Both the position numbers and the translations under genes were made by a program. Below, piece by piece: positions 46,629 to 56,215 of a stretch of DNA of 64,000 nt. The notes under the pieces are model-generated. The model had not been told where the DNA came from. It saw only the letters and a program-made list of their open reading frames with translations, and did no database searches. Source of the stretch: Isochrysis galbana (Eukaryota; Haptophyta; Isochrysidales; Isochrysidaceae). The DNA lies in NCBI GenBank assembly GCA_018136815.1, contig CM030933.1, forward strand, positions 4,392,341-4,456,340, written 5' to 3'. How positions within the stretch are numbered: the stretch's first letter is position 1; each line of letters begins with the position of its first letter.

Positions 46629-49600
46629 AGGTGGTCATGGTAGGCGCGGAGGTACGTGTCACGAAGGGACTCCGGAATGTACAAACGAAGAGGAGCCTCT
46701 TCCGCTTCTGAGGAGCGGTAGTAGAGTAGGCCATCGCGAAGGAGGAATCGGGAACTTTTCTTCGACGACGAGCTAGAGTCAATCGAAGAGGAAGCTTTCG
46801 GAAGGATCGACTCGACTTCAGAAAGGATCGAGCTGGCGAGATCGTCGGTAGAGAGCGCTTGACGTAATTCGTCGGCATGAGGCACGCCCACATCGAGATA
46901 CGAGGAGGTAATCGACTCCGAAGATTCCGATGCTTGACGAGCGAGCCTATCGCTTGCTTGTTGGCGGCGAGCGGTGAGGGTGGATGAAGTAACCGCGGCG
47001 GCGACTATGTCGTGAATTTCAGAAGAATCGAAAGAATGGGCGTCACTCTCCTCGAGATGGAGAGGATCGTGATCAGGCTCGAGAGCAACTAAGCGGGATA
47101 AGCCGTCGGCGTCCCAGTGAGTGACTCCAGGTTTGTGCACGACGTCGAATCTATATTCGGCTAGCTTTAGGACCCATCGCATGAGGCGCGAGGCTGGACC
47201 ACCGGTGACTTGATCTTTCATCGTGTGAAGCCAGCGCAAAGCTGAATGGTCTACGACGAGGGTGAAGTGGCGACCCCAAAGATAAGGCCTCCAATTTCGG
47301 ATCGATTCTAGCGCTGCTAGAAGTTCGATTTCAGTGACTGTCCAATGGCGCTCAGCCGGACTCAAGCTACGACCGTAGTATGCAACGACGCGCTCTCTCC
47401 CTTCGTCGTCTTTTTGGGCGAGGACGCCGGCGATGCCGAGCTTGCTAGCACCGTCGGTTTTAACGAGGAAAGGACGGTCGTCTCGAGGAGGTGCAAGTAC
47501 GGGTTCTTCACAGATAGCTTGCTTGAGATCTTCGATAGCCTGTCGACAGGCTTCTGTTTGCGACTCGACCGGGACGTCGCACCCTTTCCGCGTGAGAGCG
47601 GTTAACGGCGCTGCACGGATCGCAAAACGGCGTATAAAACGGCGGTAGTACGAGCACAGTCCAAGGAAAGAACGGACGGCTTCGATAGAGTTGATTTGGG
47701 TAGGGTCGATTTTCGAGACGGCTTCCACTTTCTTGGGATCCATCCGAAGACCTTCACGCGAAACAACGTGGCCGAGATATTCAGCCGAGGTGGCAAAGAA
47801 AACGCATTTCGACATCTTGCAAGTGAGGCCCGCCCAGATGAGACGTTCCAAGACAAGATCAAGACGGTGTAACATTTGTTGGAATGACGACTCTTCCCTG
47901 GCCTGCAGCGAGTCACCTACGCCTGTCGACCAGGCGCCGACATCATCCAAGTATGGCATACAAATCTCCCATGCCAGCCCACCGAGAACGGCGTCCATGA
48001 GGCGGCACATATACGAGGGACCGGATTGAACACCGAAAGGCAAGTAATTGAACTCGTACTTGCCGCGATGAGTAGTGAACGCGGTGATATGTTTATCGGA
48101 TTCTTTGATCGGTATACCCCAGAAACCAGATGCCAGGTCCAGGGTGCAAAGGAATAGAGAATCGAGGTTGCCTTGACCGGACGACAATCGGTCGATGGCT
48201 TCTACCGTGAGGGGAAGAGGGCTGTCCTCTAGACGAAGCTTGGAGTTGACGTCGCGATAATCTACGCAGAAACGTACGGAGCCATCCTTCTTAGTGACTA
48301 GCACGACTCGAGAGGCCCACGACGAATTTGATTTCCTAATGATGCCCGCGGACTCCATCTTGCAAACTTCGTCCTCTATGATCTTCTCACCCTCTCGTCC
48401 AACTCTAGACGGTGCGTGACGGTGAGCTTCGGCTCCGGGGTTGAGCGGTAGCTCTACCTCCATCACGTGAGTGTGATTCGGGTTGGTCGGGTCAATTGCG
48501 AAAGCAGCGATACGTCGGGCCAGTAGACGACGAACTTGTTCACGTTGGGGCATCGAGAGACGGCCTTCGGGGTCGATCTTGGCTGCCTCGAGGAGCTTAC
48601 GCTGGTCCTCGTCGAGCGACTCAATCACATCCGGCGAGTTAACGGCCCCGACGCGGCGATATGTTCCAGCGTGAATTTTGAATCGAACCTGTAGTGAAGC
48701 TACAGGATGGAACGACGGAAGGTGTAGAGGTTTGGGGTCAGTGTTGACCACCGTAACCGCGATGGTGTGGTCGGAGTTCGACCTCTCTACTTGGGGAATG
48801 ACGAGAGGAGAGCTATCGATCGTTTCACGCGTAGGGAGTCGGTCCACGAGCATGGCGCAGTCTTCGTGTTCTCGAAGAGCTAGCGGAATTCGGACGTGAA
48901 ACGTTGCCCGATGATAGGCCGGGATCGTGATAGGTTCGTGGGTGTATAGGAGGTACTCGGAGCCACATGATGCCGGCGCTTTGGCGGCAAACTCATCGGC
49001 CGTGCTGAAGAGCGGCTCGGAGACTAGCTGGTTGTCGTTTTCGGCGGCTTGCGGCCCTCGGAAGAAGTCAGTCGTGATTGGGTTCGCGGAGGTCGGACAG
49101 ACCTGTGCACAAGTCATGCTGACAGGGACCACCGCTATCGGTGACGTCGAGACGCGAAAGATCGGCGGAGCGTCGGGGCTTGGACTGCCGTCAACCTCAA
49201 GAGAAGCCACCGTGGATGGAGCACCGAGTGAGATAGAGCCTTCCGCGCTGTCGGAGGCGAGCTGAATCGAAGCGGCGTGCGTAGCTAAGAAGTCGTTCCC
49301 GAGCAGCAGCATCGGGTTGCCTTCAATCACCATGAACGTATGACGAAAGAGAAATCCACCGACGGAGAAAACGATTCGAGCCTTGCCTCGCGCGATAAGA
49401 GGTAGGCCGTCTGGGCCATGGAGCGGTGTCACTACGGCTTGCGGCAGCCGCTCGACGCATGCGTCGTTGGGTAGGCTGGACAAGAGGGAAGTGGTCACGA
49501 CCGACGGGCCAGCTCCGGTGTCAGCGAGTGTGCTGTTGACCGTGAGGGCGGAGTCGGCTAAGATTACTCCTTCTTTGCCGGCAGCCTCGCCGGAGCGGCA

Positions 49601-52600
49601 GACCATTAGATCTCGAACATATAGACAATGCCTTGGGTAGGCAGATGGTAGGGTATCCACGACGCTCTCCGGCCGGTGCGCGGTCACGTGTGCAATGGTG
49701 TCGGACAGGGACGGGGTTGGTCGCCAGCGTCGTTGCTCGGGTGAATTCGTCGTCAAACTGGTCGTCGTCTCTTCGGGTACTCCGACTGCCGCTATCGTGG
49801 CAGAGGGCCTAGAGGGGTCGTCCTCGTTGGTAGCGGTACAGGGTGATAGCTTGGGACTAGTGTAGCCCAGGCCTCTCTTGTCGGTGGGGTGCCTCGGGTG
49901 GTCGGACATCTTTTCCCAATCTTTCTCGAGACGGGCTTGGGCTTCTGTCTTGGGTCTTCGAACTAATGAGGCTAGCTCTTCGGCGCGGATGCCTTTGGCT
50001 TCCACGAACTCGATCGGCGCTCGGACGGCAGCGGCGAGGTCGGATTCCTCGTCGGCGTTTCGTCCGGCTAGAGCTTGCGCTCTTATTTCGTCAGCGGTTT
50101 CGAGCGTGACGTTGGACCATTTCTGGTCCCCGTTCACTCCGAATGATTGCCATTGTTGGCGCCGCTTCCGGAGAGTCGTCGGCGTCGTCGGACGCGGCGA
50201 GCTCGCGCGTGCCGGAGGCGGGGCGGTCCATGGAGAGAATGGGTCGTGGAGTGTAGACTCGGAGGCGTGGAGTGGCGTGTCGTTGTCGTGGTTATCGTGG
50301 GTTTCTTTTTGGTCTTCGTGGTTGTCTGACTCGGGAGTAGCTGGACGGGAAACAACGGGGTCGGAAGAAACTTCACTCGTTTCCCTCCCCCTCTCATAAC
50401 GATGAAGAGCCGACCACGGCTCGTAGGCGGTAGCCTCGGTCGAGCTAAGTGAAGACCGGTCCAATAGGCTGCACCGCGCGCAAGCGAGTAGCTCTAACGC
50501 GGACAATTTCTTCGTCGACGTCTGGTCTCGCTGTTGACTCAAATGTCGAAGAAGAACAGGCATCCAATGGATCGCCATCGCTCCAGCTACACCGACGTAG
50601 GTGCGGCTGCGAAGAGCGCCACGGTGCGGTGAAGGAGAGAGGTTAGCCATGGCCGACTCACGGCCATCCACGACGCAAGTTGGCTGGAGGGGCGGCAGCC
50701 CTTTGGTGAGGTACAACCCGGTGGCTTTCTGGTGTCCAGTGCCGTGCTCCCAGGGTTGGACGAATTGGGTCGGGGTCAACCCCCCGACTAAACGGCGAGC
50801 TTCCGCATGCATCCGAGGGTTCTCGACCGCTACAAACGGAGCAGTGGCGGAGGCCATTGACTTGAAGACGCGAGCGGCCGACTCAAGAGCGGCACGACGT
50901 CCGGGTTCTTGGGAGAGCCATTGACTGCTGACAGCGGAGAGGTACGTGCAGGGCGGGTGGGCGATGACTAGGTCCCAACCTAGGTTTTGGACATGAAGCG
51001 CGTCGCCTTGGAAGTGGGGCACGTAATCGATCTCGGAAGGATACAAATCGCACGTAGCTACATCAGCACCGGCGAGTAGGAACATGGAGGAGACGACGCC
51101 GCTCGTCTCGCCAACGACGAGAACGCGTGGTGCGTGACAGCCAGACGTCAGCCCGTCTTGGACTCGTTGATTCATCTTCGTGAGCTCAGCGCAAAGCTCA
51201 TCGAAGTGCTTGGGTAGCGCGGCGGCAGGCGAGGCTAGGGTGCCATTGCGAGGCCGGCGAAGCTCTTGGGCTGCCTCCGTGAGGTGCCGAGGTAATACCA
51301 CCGCAGAGCCGCTCGCTCGTGCACGAAGAGAGGCGAGAGCGTGGAGAGCGGGTGACGGGGTATCATCACGGGTGCCGACATCGGAGTTGTTTTGAGAGGA
51401 ATCGAAGGACTGGATCGCGGACGCATTGATCGCTGCCACGCGCATGATGGTGGTGGCAGTGGTATCGAGAGGCAGGCAGTGCTCGGAGGCGGCGACCGGT
51501 GGCCGCAGCGACGTAGGACGAATGGAAGAAGACTCGGATATCGACGACGTAGAGACGGGCTCGGAGGACGGGATTGACGAAGAAACTCGGAGAAGTGGGG
51601 TGTCGGACGGCGGCGACGGACGCCGCGGCCGCGAGACCACCGGTGAGAGACATGAAGGACATGGCTCAGGGACTCGGTTGGGCTGGCTCAATGGGCGTAG
51701 AAGCTCGGTTTGGGAGGCCGCCGTTCCTCGACGTGCAGAGGAGTTGTGGTCACTCTCCATGGTCACGTCGGAAGAGGAGACGTCGTTGCATTCTGTCGTC
51801 GGCGGGGTCGGCGCCGGCGAAAGAAGGGACGTGGCTGTCGTAGAAGCCGGCTGCGGGGAAGGCTGGGGCCAGGGTGGTGGCTCTGCGGCAGCGGCTGGCG
51901 TGGGTAGTGGCCGAAGAGGTTCTGCAATGCGAAGCATTCTTCGGAGGACTTGGCTCGGGCTAGCGGGTGGATGGACCGCTGAAATTACGGTGGATTCAGA
52001 CTCGAATTCGGAAGACTCGGCGACTTGAGAGGGGCTAGGAGACGGCTGTTCAAGCTCCTCCAGGGCTCTCGGTTGATGGGGTGGCGTGGGAACGCCGGTG
52101 GTCGACCGCGGACTCCGCGGTGACGTTAATTTGTACTCGGACTCGGACTCGTCGTTTCTGGCGTGCTGGACGCCAATAACAGGGCTAACTTTCGAAATGG
52201 GAACGGACGGGGCCGGCTCAAAGGTGAAGCCCCCTGGCGTCGCAACCGTCGGTGAGGACGAAGCTGAAGCTTGTGATGACAATAGGGGCACGGTGGCCAG
52301 CACCGGTTGGCTCGGTGCGGCCGAAATCTCGGACTCGGTGACGGGCTTGATTACGCGGGCTCGGGATGCACTGTCTTGTGCGATTGGACTCGGACTCGGA
52401 ACGGAAACGGAAGGGATCGGCTCGGCGGCGTGCAGCCTGCTGGAGTGGCAGGCCGGCTGCGGCGAGACTCGGAACGGTGGCTCGGACAAGGACACAGTGG
52501 CTGTCGTCGAGGGCTTCGGCGTCAGCTTGTGTTTGGACTCGATACGCGGTGGCTCGTGAAACGGGGCTCGGTTGTGGTTGGAATTCTGGAAGTGACCGGA

Positions 52601-53428
52601 GATTCCAAATGACTCAGACTCGGGGCGCGGAGGACCGAAGGTGAACACTCCCGCGGAAGGAGTGGTCGTCGGAGGCTCAGTGAGTGGCTGGAGCTCCGTT
52701 AATCCTGCGGTCGACCGCGTGGTAGGACTCGGTGACGTTGTAAACTCGGACTCGGACTCGGACTCGGACTCGGATGGCTCAGAACGGGGTTTGCTCAAAA
52801 CAGGCTTGGACTCGGACTCGAAAGAAAGTGGGGAAGAACCGGAGAACTGCGCCTCCATCGTCGTAGTAATGGAGACTGGTGATACCGGTGATGACTGGAC
52901 TGGGCTCAGACTCGTAGATGGGCTCGCGGTGGCGTAAGACGAAGAGGGTAATTCTGAACGTGACTTGGACTCGGACTCGTACTCGGGAGACGTTTTGTGG
53001 CTCGGACATGCGAAATTTGATTTGAAGGATTGAAGGTTGGATTGGGCCTGCGGCGGCTGGATTTTCGCAGACCGTGAGGTCTTGGACTGGGGATGCTTGA
53101 GGAGTGGCGGGGGGTAGCGGTTGAGCGGCTTGAGTTGATAGAGAGGCGGTGACGGTTGACTTGGTTTTGAGGACTCGTGCGTGATATCGAGAATCAGGAT
53201 GGAATCATCGGCATTGGGAGAAATAGGGGCAATCGGCGAGGAGGCAGGAGAAAGAGGGGGATGGAGGTGGCAGGGCTTGTCTGGAACTTGGGGAATCTTG
53301 GGGTACCGGTTGGAGGCCGTAGAAGTACTCGGCCGTAGCGTAATACGATCTTTTGGTGGGTGGCGTTCAGGCCCACTACCCTGGACTGGTAGCGGGGTAA
53401 CAGCGCGGACGTGGGCCCCGCCGGCGAC
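46055..53428 (-). CDS. pol: Pol polyprotein with methyltransferase-like domain; integrase truncated
   Basis: The frame is open from just after the gag stop (53428) to 46055, with the first Met at 52858. Counting from that Met: a Ser/Pro/Glu-rich region with SESESESE repeats (1-480); a phage-type cytosine-methyltransferase-like domain at about 575-760 (VLVVGETSG, AHPPCTYLS with the PPC motif at about 634, VAVENP at about 680, RTYVGVAGAMA); an aspartic protease with ADTGAGPSV at about 1115 and LLLGNDFLATH; reverse transcriptase with VLVTKKDGS, VDYRDVN and YLDD at about 1635; RNase H with TDGASKLGIAGVLAQ; and a truncated integrase zinc finger ending YHDH at the LTR edge. The catalytic integrase core and chromodomain are missing. 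Codons beyond 46629 read into the LTR and are not original protein. Confidence 0.88.
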   Translation of the reverse strand, partial: VAGGAHVRAVTPLPVQGSGPERHPPKDRITLRPSTSTASNRYPKIPQVPDKPCHLHPPLSPASSPIAPISPNADDSILILDITHESSKPSQPSPPLYQLKPLNRYPPPLLKHPQSKTSRSAKIQPPQAQSNLQSFKSNFACPSHKTSPEYESESKSRSELPSSSYATASPSTSLSPVQSSPVSPVSITTTMEAQFSGSSPLSFESESKPVLSKPRSEPSESESESESEFTTSPSPTTRSTAGLTELQPLTEPPTTTPSAGVFTFGPPRPESESFGISGHFQNSNHNRAPFHEPPRIESKHKLTPKPSTTATVSLSEPPFRVSPQPACHSSRLHAAEPIPSVSVPSPSPIAQDSASRARVIKPVTESEISAAPSQPVLATVPLLSSQASASSSPTVATPGGFTFEPAPSVPISKVSPVIGVQHARNDESESEYKLTSPRSPRSTTGVPTPPHQPRALEELEQPSPSPSQVAESSEFESESTVISAVHPPASPSQVLRRMLRIAEPLRPLPTPAAAAEPPPWPQPSPQPASTTATSLLSPAPTPPTTECNDVSSSDVTMESDHNSSARRGTAASQTELLRPLSQPNRVPEPCPSCLSPVVSRPRRPSPPSDTPLLRVSSSIPSSEPVSTSSISESSSIRPTSLRPPVAASEHCLPLDTTATTIMRVAAINASAIQSFDSSQNNSDVGTRDDTPSPALHALASLRARASGSAVVLPRHLTEAAQELRRPRNGTLASPAAALPKHFDELCAELTKMNQRVQDGLTSGCHAPRVLVVGETSGVVSSMFLLAGADVATCDLYPSEIDYVPHFQGDALHVQNLGWDLVIAHPPCTYLSAVSSQWLSQEPGRRAALESAARVFKSMASATAPFVAVENPRMHAEARRLVGGLTPTQFVQPWEHGTGHQKATGLYLTKGLPPLQPTCVVDGRESAMANLSPSPHRGALRSRTYVGVAGAMAIHWMPVLLRHLSQQRDQTSTKKLSALELLACARCSLLDRSSLSSTEATAYEPWSALHRYERGRETSEVSSDPVVSRPATPESDNHEDQKETHDNHDNDTPLHASESTLHDPFSPWTAPPPARASSPRPTTPTTLRKRRQQWQSFGVNGDQKWSNVTLETADEIRAQALAGRNADEESDLAAAVRAPIEFVEAKGIRAEELASLVRRPKTEAQARLEKDWEKMSDHPRHPTDKRGLGYTSPKLSPCTATNEDDPSRPSATIAAVGVPEETTTSLTTNSPEQRRWRPTPSLSDTIAHVTAHRPESVVDTLPSAYPRHCLYVRDLMVCRSGEAAGKEGVILADSALTVNSTLADTGAGPSVVTTSLLSSLPNDACVERLPQAVVTPLHGPDGLPLIARGKARIVFSVGGFLFRHTFMVIEGNPMLLLGNDFLATHAASIQLASDSAEGSISLGAPSTVASLEVDGSPSPDAPPIFRVSTSPIAVVPVSMTCAQVCPTSANPITTDFFRGPQAAENDNQLVSEPLFSTADEFAAKAPASCGSEYLLYTHEPITIPAYHRATFHVRIPLALREHEDCAMLVDRLPTRETIDSSPLVIPQVERSNSDHTIAVTVVNTDPKPLHLPSFHPVASLQVRFKIHAGTYRRVGAVNSPDVIESLDEDQRKLLEAAKIDPEGRLSMPQREQVRRLLARRIAAFAIDPTNPNHTHVMEVELPLNPGAEAHRHAPSRVGREGEKIIEDEVCKMESAGIIRKSNSSWASRVVLVTKKDGSVRFCVDYRDVNSKLRLEDSPLPLTVEAIDRLSSGQGNLDSLFLCTLDLASGFWGIPIKESDKHITAFTTHRGKYEFNYLPFGVQSGPSYMCRLMDAVLGGLAWEICMPYLDDVGAWSTGVGDSLQAREESSFQQMLHRLDLVLERLIWAGLTCKMSKCVFFATSAEYLGHVVSREGLRMDPKKVEAVSKIDPTQINSIEAVRSFLGLCSYYRRFIRRFAIRAAPLTALTRKGCDVPVESQTEACRQAIEDLKQAICEEPVLAPPRDDRPFLVKTDGASKLGIAGVLAQKDDEGRERVVAYYGRSLSPAERHWTVTEIELLAALESIRNWRPYLWGRHFTLVVDHSALRWLHTMKDQVTGGPASRLMRWVLKLAEYRFDVVHKPGVTHWDADGLSRLVALEPDHDPLHLEESDAHSFDSSEIHDIVAAAVTSSTLTARRQQASDRLARQASESSESITSSYLDVGVPHADELRQALSTDDLASSILSEVESILPKASSSIDSSSSSKKSSRFLLRDGLLYYRSSEAEEAPLRLYIPESLRDTYLRAYHDHLGLEICDSNFVFAVTIIVGSFKVINRHDFDFSFRSCSARLSLSLSPSSSPRPTEGSFVQNILRSQDVPWGSLCAPRGKGRDLAPRSPSRPPTLPRRALGPSPPAAGSSSRRAIRRLRPLYYSPPPREVLLLRARFVSSGRRSFPPPRALFPPPRFDSSRDSFDDCLHLVRSSSRFSRRGYRCLTLVSPRFR

Positions 53429-56215
53429 CTACTGGGCCGGACGGAGAACAACCATCGTGCGGAGGCGGCGGTGGACTTCTGGGTCGTTACCACACTCGCC
53501 ACTGCCGCCTTCGCAGAGAAAACGAATGTATGGTTGGCAAACGACGGGGTTATGAGCTCCGTCGCCCGTGCCATACTTCCACAAGTCTGCCTCGGGCGTA
53601 CCAGATGGAGCCCGGGGACGAAAGGCGCAGTACGCGCAGCCGTTGGCGTCGGTCCACTCCTTGACGTCGCGGTCTAAGTCGTCGAGACGCGGCGCCGTCA
53701 TGGTGGCATCCGAGGGACGGCAGAGCGTGAGCGCAGCGCGAAGGGCCGGGTGACCCGCGTAACGAGAGATTTGCCAGAAGCGGGCTCGCGCTCGAGACCA
53801 GCTACCTGGATCCCATTCCGAGAGGCCCGAATCGGCCGGAAGCCCAAGGCCGTTCGGAGGGGGATCACATTGGCGACGGGAAGACGTGCTTTTGCCGAGG
53901 GGACGGTCAAGAAGTGCGTCCGGTAACGGAGACGATGCGGAGTAATTCGTAGGCGGAGGCGGAGCCCGACGATTGTCAGCGCCAGTCGCCTTGCGGTTCG
54001 AGTTGTTGTTTTGCGATTTTAATGCCTCGGCCACCGCCGCTTGGACGGCGGCGACCATCGAAGCCGTAGTGTCCGCGGGGTTGGAGGCAGTCTTAGCAAC
54101 CTTGGCGGTCTTGGTGGACTTGGAAGTAGTCGCCGGCGGCGTCACGGCGGCGACCGTGACCGACGCTTGTTGGCCAGCGCGGGCTTGTTCGTACGGGCTC
54201 AGGTAGCGCTGGCAGAGGTTGACGCACGAAAGGGCCGAACGAGGGAGCTCGTGGTTCTCGACGCGGAAGCGAGTCTTCGCAAGACACTCGCCGAACTTGG
54301 TCGCGTTATCCACGCCGCGAGCCGCGTCGACCTTGTCGTTCCGAATGATGGACTCGAATCGTTGATTGATATCGTGCGACATGTTTGGGTGGTCCCAGAC
54401 CGTCGTGGCATCCACCTTCGCGTCACCCATCTTGCGGACGTACGCGCGCACCAAATTCTTGGATAACTCTAAGAGATCGGAGCCGGCTTCACGGGCTACG
54501 AGGCGGTCCCACTCCATGGAGGCGGAGTCTTTGGCGAAGCCGGGCACGTTGGCCGCGAAGGTGGCGTCGCACTTGCGGAGAAGCACGTCGCAGGCCAGCG
54601 CGGGATTGAGAGAGAGAACCGGATCTTCGGCGAGATCGAGGAGGAAGGCGTAAATCCTTTGGTTGCCGGTGGTGCACAAGTTGGCGGCCGCTAGCAAGGA
54701 TGTAAAGATTTCACGGTGGTCGCAGCCGAGCGAGAGGGCGCGCTCGAGTGGCTTGATGAAGGACAGACGAAAATCATTCCAGGAGGTGGCCGCTGTCTGG
54801 ACGTTGTCCGAGGCCAGGCCCTTGGGGAACTTGATCTCGGAAAGCTCTTTGCCCATTCGGACTTGGTGATGGAGGGTGCGGTCGAGGAAGAAGCGGCTCC
54901 GAGCCCACTTGGTCACGTGCTCCTTCTCGAAAAACACACGGTAGTGCCAAACATTGCCGGCCCGAGAGAGGCCGCCGTTGAGAATGGCGTGGATTAGCTC
55001 GAAATCGTCGGAGTTCTTGTAGAGAGAAGCTACCTCATAGGGGGACATGTTAAACAGTTGGTCCCATGAGGCTAGGATGACCTCTCGCTCAGAAACATCC
55101 CCGGCGAGGCTTGGATCGACGGGATGCCGCCGAGTCGCCGGATTTGGAAGCGAGCGGAGGCCCGCGACGGTGGGTGGAGGTTGGGGATCAGAAACAGGCT
55201 TGACAGACGGGACAGGAACGGGTGTATTGGGTACGGGATCGGAAATCGGATTTGGCGGAACGGAGAACGGCGCGGCGGGCAAAGGTTGAGAAGGGAACTT
55301 GGCCGAGGCAGGGGGAGCACCGATGGAGTTGTCTCCTTCTTCCACAAGCGGTGGCGAAGTTTCGACTCGAGACGAAGTCGTAGTGCCCGCTTGGCCCTGT
55401 AGAATGTTGAGTATCGTGTTGAAGGTAGACCCCACCTCTCGCTGAAATTCTTCGTGGCGCTGGGCGGCTTGGAGGGTAGAGGACTCGAGGCGGTCGACAG
55501 CGCCGCGGAGAGCCTCGATCTGGACTTGTTGGTCCATGATTTGGGCGGCGCCGACGGTGGCGGTCGGAGGTGGAACGACGTTACGTTTGGGGTACGAATA
55601 CGTCGACGGGGGTGGAACAAACTCTTCATATGGTGGGGGCTCGAAAGGAGGGAGGGACCGGACGGAACCCACATCATCTTCAGCACCAACCACAGAGGGA
55701 TTGAGAGAGGAAGGAACACTTGGCAAAGGATCAGCGAAAGAAAGGAGAGGAAAGGCCGCCGGTGGAGCAACAGACGAGGTTAGAGGACCCATTCCAGCTG
55801 TAGTTGACGGGGTGTGAGTAGAGGCCCGCGGAGGCGGCGGAACTTCGACCGTCGGCGCGGAGAGGCGAGAGGGGGGGAGAACTGGCTCGGAAAGGCTCTC
55901 CTTTGAAGAAGGGAGGGGTCCCACGAGGCTCTCTTCCCCAGGAGACTTCGACCCGAACAGTTCGGGAAGAGAAGAAGAAGAGACGGGCTCATGACGCGGG
56001 GACAATGAAGATTCCTCAAGGGAAGAACTCGACGTGACGACCGGAGCCGAAGGCGCGAGCGAAGATTTTGTGCTTGTCAGAGCAAGGCTCATCTCACTCT
56101 TGGAGATGGCCTGCGAGGGCGCGCCGGCAGCTAGCGCGGAATGCGGTTCTTGCGGGGAGCTCATGGAGCTTTCCTCGGGGGTGACTACGGGCATGGTGAT
56201 CGACGCACGACGCAC
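53429..56215 (-). CDS. gag: Gag-like protein, starting inside the 5' LTR
   Basis: A 928-codon frame. The first 47 residues (MRRASITMPVVTPEESS...) lie inside the LTR, and the same codons occur in the other LTR. A Pro/Ser-rich N-terminus is followed by a short coiled coil (MDQQVQIEALRGAVDRLES) and a helical capsid-like region (about 420-700: FFLDRTLHHQVRMGKELS, SFIKPLERALSLGCDHRE, NDKVDAARGVDNATKFGE). A C-terminal Cys/His-rich segment (CAYCAFRP ... VCQPYIRFLCEGGSGEC) may be a zinc-binding nucleic-acid domain, though not a classic CCHC knuckle. It ends at a single TAG (53429-53431) that is in frame with pol. A downstream Met inside the LTR (about 56092) is an alternative start. Confidence 0.75.
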   Translation of the reverse strand: MRRASITMPVVTPEESSMSSPQEPHSALAAGAPSQAISKSEMSLALTSTKSSLAPSAPVVTSSSSLEESSLSPRHEPVSSSSLPELFGSKSPGEESLVGPLPSSKESLSEPVLPPSRLSAPTVEVPPPPRASTHTPSTTAGMGPLTSSVAPPAAFPLLSFADPLPSVPSSLNPSVVGAEDDVGSVRSLPPFEPPPYEEFVPPPSTYSYPKRNVVPPPTATVGAAQIMDQQVQIEALRGAVDRLESSTLQAAQRHEEFQREVGSTFNTILNILQGQAGTTTSSRVETSPPLVEEGDNSIGAPPASAKFPSQPLPAAPFSVPPNPISDPVPNTPVPVPSVKPVSDPQPPPTVAGLRSLPNPATRRHPVDPSLAGDVSEREVILASWDQLFNMSPYEVASLYKNSDDFELIHAILNGGLSRAGNVWHYRVFFEKEHVTKWARSRFFLDRTLHHQVRMGKELSEIKFPKGLASDNVQTAATSWNDFRLSFIKPLERALSLGCDHREIFTSLLAAANLCTTGNQRIYAFLLDLAEDPVLSLNPALACDVLLRKCDATFAANVPGFAKDSASMEWDRLVAREAGSDLLELSKNLVRAYVRKMGDAKVDATTVWDHPNMSHDINQRFESIIRNDKVDAARGVDNATKFGECLAKTRFRVENHELPRSALSCVNLCQRYLSPYEQARAGQQASVTVAAVTPPATTSKSTKTAKVAKTASNPADTTASMVAAVQAAVAEALKSQNNNSNRKATGADNRRAPPPPTNYSASSPLPDALLDRPLGKSTSSRRQCDPPPNGLGLPADSGLSEWDPGSWSRARARFWQISRYAGHPALRAALTLCRPSDATMTAPRLDDLDRDVKEWTDANGCAYCAFRPRAPSGTPEADLWKYGTGDGAHNPVVCQPYIRFLCEGGSGECGNDPEVHRRLRTMVVLRPAQ

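Noticed and set aside
49878-52644. Plus-strand frames of up to 200 codons opposite pol
   Set aside because: Antisense shadows of the Ser/Glu-rich pol region. The (GACTCG)n composition keeps the reverse strand open.
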